In this document: piece after piece, positions 14,606 to 16,824 of the stretch
How the letters are laid out: the number at the start of each line of letters is the position of its first letter
Position numbering within the stretch: position 1 is the first letter of the stretch
NCBI GenBank assembly: GCA_016712535.1
Contig: JADJQW010000001.1
Span: 1 to 16,824, forward strand
Direction: 5' to 3'
Source: Flavobacteriales bacterium
GTDB taxonomy: Bacteria > Bacteroidota > Bacteroidia > Flavobacteriales_F > PHOS-HE28
DNA: 16,824 nucleotides
Notes under the pieces: model-generated
The model's input: the letters and a program-made list of their open reading frames with translations, nothing else
What the model was told of the DNA's origin: nothing
Databases searched by the model: none
Program-made: the position numbers and the translations under genes

Positions 14606-14735
14606 TCATGGGATCCGTAGGATTTCGTGCAATGTATCGAGGTCATCGCCGTCCGTGGAGATGGAATTGATCCAGGGCCATGGCTTCGAAGCCACCCTCC
14701 GGCGCTCCATCAACCATGAAGATGGTCTCTTTCAC
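14606..14735 (-). pseudogene. HicB-like antitoxin remnant without HicA
   Basis: From a GTG at 14735 the frame reads KETIFMVDGAPEGGFEAMAL, then, after removing one base near 14660 (CAATTCC to CAATCC), DQSISTDGDDLDTLHEILRIP and a stop at 14606. This matches the first ~40 residues of short HicB-type antitoxins (strand, APEGGF turn, strand, xGDDLDxLHxxxR helix). The usual following part (AVxCHF...) is missing and no HicA partner is visible. The stop is three bases before the secreted-protein ATG, suggesting that the two sequences were joined by a deletion. It is short and frame-corrected, hence the modest confidence. Confidence 0.4.
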
Positions 14736-14901
14736 GCGCTTGGCATTGCTTACCAGAAGTAGTGTAGAGTGCTCAGAAGCTACATGAACGGCTCTAACAC
14801 GCTCCGTGCTTAAGGCCGTCGCAGATTCTTCTCCTCCCAACTCCGCCTTGGTCTGTCCGCTGCCCGCGAGGGCTTCGCGAAGCGATCGTGGCCGGCCTTC
14901 C

Positions 14902-15603
14902 TCACGCCAACACCTCCCCAACCCGTCCCGGTATCGCCGCATCGAACTTGGCCCAACTCGGATCGGCATCCGGTTCGCGCACACCGTTCACGCCTTGCAA
15001 CGGGTTCACTACGGCGTACCACGCGGCGTTGTAGAGGCGCTTCATGAGCAGGCGGCGCAACCAGATGGAGGCGCGTTGTTGGTAAGTGGCGCCCACAAAC
15101 GCATCGTCCACAGGGAAGTGTGGTTGCTTGAGGCTCTTGCCGCCGCCGCGCGACTTGTCATCATCCTGCATGAAGAAGACGAAGCCCAACCAGGGCGGCC
15201 GCGTGCCGATGAGGCCTTGCTCCGCCGCTTCGAGCAGATCCGTCGCGTTGCCGAGGATTCCTCGGTGCGGTTGTTCATGTTGTTGCCGTAGCTGCCCAGG
15301 ATGCTCTTGAACTCCACGGCCGCTACGAGCACGCCTGGTGTACCACCACCACATCCCACTTCTTCTGCGGGCGGTAGAAGCCAGGGATCCGCAGGTTGCC
15401 ACCACCACAATGCACTCTCGGGCGGCATACCCGCATCGATGAAGATCCCGCGCACCAGTTCGGAGAGCGGATCGAGATGACGACCGAGGTGACACCTGCA
15501 CGCAAGCCCAGGTCCTTGTTACGCCGCCTTCGCGGGCCTTCTTCTCAGCTTTGGAGCGCAGTTTCCACAGCGCCAGCACTTCCTTGCGCGGATCCTTCTT
15601 CAT
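14902..15603 (-). pseudogene. Type II restriction endonuclease, XhoI/PaeR7I family (several frame breaks)
   Basis: The pieces rebuild a protein of about 233 residues, a normal length for this family. They are MKKDPRKEVLALWKLRSKAE; VRGIFIDAGMPPESALWWWQ; LRIPGFYRPQKKWDVVVVHQ; GVLVAAVEFKSILGSYGNNM and NNRTEES; GNATDLLEAAEQGLIGTRPP; WLGFVFFMQDDDKS; LKQPHFPVDDAFVGATYQQR; and MKRLYNAAWYAV. The YRPxKKWD and AAxEFKS motifs hold the PD-(D/E)XK active site. XhoI and PaeR7I cut CTCGAG, so a related target is likely but unproven; CTCGAG does occur in this window (for example near 982, 5224 and 16799). At least five single-base shifts interrupt the frame between about 15250 and 15520. The start overlaps the methylase stop by one base. 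It is dead as read, or the assembly is poor here. Confidence 0.8.
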
Positions 15604-16824
15604 CACTTGAAACCGGGCAGTGCGTTCAGTCCGTAAGCCTGCAACGCAGCACGCGTGGCGCCCGCGCGGTCGCGATCACGGAAGGCCTGGCGCGCGCATC
15701 CCGTTGTTCATCGCTGAGGCTTTCGGGCGCGGGCACGCGGATCATGCGCAGGTACTGCGACTGGAAGCGCATGGTGCCGTTGCGCATCTTCACGCCATAG
15801 GCGCTGCACGAAGAGCTCGGCCACTTCGGAGAGCAGCAGGCCGCCGAGTACTTCGAGGTCCCAGCCTGTACTGGTGATCCAGTAGAGGTTGTGATGCGGG
15901 TAGTGCTGCGCATCGAGTACCGGTGAGATGGTGCTGCTCATGTCCTGCAGCACCAGCTTGGGCCGTTCGCGCAAGCCCGCATGCACCTTGTCGATGGTGG
16001 CGTACCAACGGTCGGGGCGCTTCTGGGCCACGTGGCGCTTCTTTAGTGCTGGCGCATGTCGTGCGAAATAGGCGCTCAGCTTGGGGTGCGGTGACAAGTC
16101 CACCAGTTGGCCGTTCGCGTCCCAAGGGTTCACGAGGTAGTTGCCCTTCCATTGCACACGGCCCGTGGTGATGTCTGCCGAGGTGAGTAGCGGAAGGAGA
16201 CGCTCAGCTTCCGCACAGTTCGCATCCTCGGTGATGAAGACCTCATCAGCACCAGTGGCGATGCCGATGCCCACTTTGGTGCCGGTGGCCGCATCTTCCA
16301 AGGGATGGAAGCGCTCGGCCATGTCCTCCAGAAACGTCAGCACTTCGGGTGAGCCACTGGGCCAGATCTCTTCGGTGCGGAACCAATCGGGCAGCACGCA
16401 GGCAGAGAACATCGGGTCGCGCACAGCACCGGGTGTGTCGTGCTCGAACCAGCTTGTTAATCGTGCGCCACCGAGCTCATTCAATTCGGCTTGTGCGTAT
16501 GCATACAGCACGCGCCCTTGCACGCCGTTGCGATCATGGCGATCGCAGGATACGCGGACACCGGCGCTGCGAAGGCATCCACACCGTGCATCTCCGAACA
16601 TGGCGTCCACCGCATAGTGCTCGCTGATGAGCTTGCGCAGTTTGCGTCCGTAGGCGTTGTGCTGCCAGCGGTCGGCCACGATGAAGCAGAGACGACCACC
16701 GGGTTTCAGCGAGCGCAACCCCTTCTCGATGAAGCCGACGAAGATGTCGGTGCCCATGGTCATGGTGCTCCACAGGCGCATGTAGGTGTTGCGCCGCTCC
16801 TCGAGATCTCTTGTGCCCGGATAT
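15603..16824 (-). pseudogene. Eco57I-like N6-adenine DNA methylase partner of the XhoI-type enzyme (N-terminus outside the window, frameshifted)
   Basis: The gene enters from the right edge as YPGTRDLEERRNTYM. It continues with GTDIFVGFIEKGLRSLKPGG, RLCFIVADRWQHNAYGRKLR, EMHGVDAFAAPVSAYPAIAM (in a second frame), NGVQGRVLYAYAQ, GTKVGIGIATGADEVFI, DITTGRVQWKGNYLVNPW and LVLQDMSSTISPVLDAQHYP. It ends AYGVKMRNGTMRFQSQYLRM, RVPAPESLSDEQRDARARQA and LNALPGFK. This is the C-terminal part and target-recognition region of an Eco57I-type methylase. The NPPY catalytic motif would lie just outside the window. Shifts are seen at about 16530-16610 (a compensating pair), 15800 and 15680. Its stop overlaps the endonuclease ATG by one base (TGATG), the usual layout of a restriction-modification pair. 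Confidence 0.82.

Noticed and set aside
14872..14883. Perfect 12-base palindrome GCTTCGCGAAGC
   Set aside because: Short GC-rich dyads of this size are expected occasionally in such a window. It has no loop, T-run or positional clue to a function.
14643..14984. 113-codon minus-strand open frame
   Set aside because: Its first part lies out of frame over the endonuclease C-terminus. Only its last ~25 codons look coding, and they are assigned to the HicB-like remnant.
1..16824. CRISPR arrays, tRNA or rRNA genes, phage attachment sites
   Set aside because: No regularly spaced repeats, cloverleaf-like sequence, rRNA-like stretch or integrase was seen on reading both strands.

Overview
Organism. 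Two things suggest a Bacteroidota bacterium, probably a moderately GC-rich Flavobacteriales-like lineage. First, a secreted seven-repeat FG-GAP/VCBS protein carries a C-terminal type IX secretion (T9SS) sorting domain. Second, Shine-Dalgarno sequences are weak throughout. Apart from that secreted protein, the window is accessory DNA: candidate conflict and defence systems with decayed insertion sequences between them.

Layout. 1-1147 (minus): an overlapping trio of a sigma-70-like factor, a small helical protein and the start of an ImmA/IrrE-type metallopeptidase that runs off the left edge. 1276-4606 (plus), divergent from it: a bacterial ubiquitin-like conjugation operon of multiubiquitin (two beta-grasp repeats), an E2-like/E1 (ThiF) fusion and a DUF6527 zinc-binding protein. 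A decayed IS256-family element sits between the first two genes. 4643-6092 (minus): a two-membrane-segment protein overlapping a GAF-like protein, neither of known function. 6405-7400 (minus): a broken IS110-family transposase, followed by a hairpin-rich non-coding stretch. 7846-10536 (plus): a tightly packed four-gene operon of MqsR-like toxin, MqsA/Xre/Panacea antitoxin, LRAT-fold Cys protein and Rx4H (HEPN-like) protein. 10541-11374 (minus): a DUF3883 PD-(D/E)XK-type protein. 11469-12515 (plus): RhuM. 12516-12836: an IS3-type orfA scrap and hairpins. 12837-14603 (minus): the T9SS-exported propeller protein. 14606-14735: a HicB-like remnant. 14902-16824 (minus): an XhoI/PaeR7I-type restriction endonuclease and its Eco57I-like adenine methylase, which runs off the right edge. 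Both are full of frame breaks.

How the parts may work together. The ubiquitin-like operon and the sigma/ImmA trio face away from each other across a 128-base gap with a perfect 8+8 inverted repeat. This suggests a regulated stress or defence module in which the peptidase and sigma-like factor control the conjugation genes (inference). The toxin/Panacea/LRAT/HEPN operon reads as a toxin-antitoxin unit with two added effector-like genes (inference).

Caution. Many genes need a single-base insertion or deletion, usually in a short G or C run, to restore a conserved frame. This could be true decay, but the spread across unrelated genes looks more like residual homopolymer error in a long-read assembly. 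Frame breaks in non-IS genes should be confirmed before they are called mutations.
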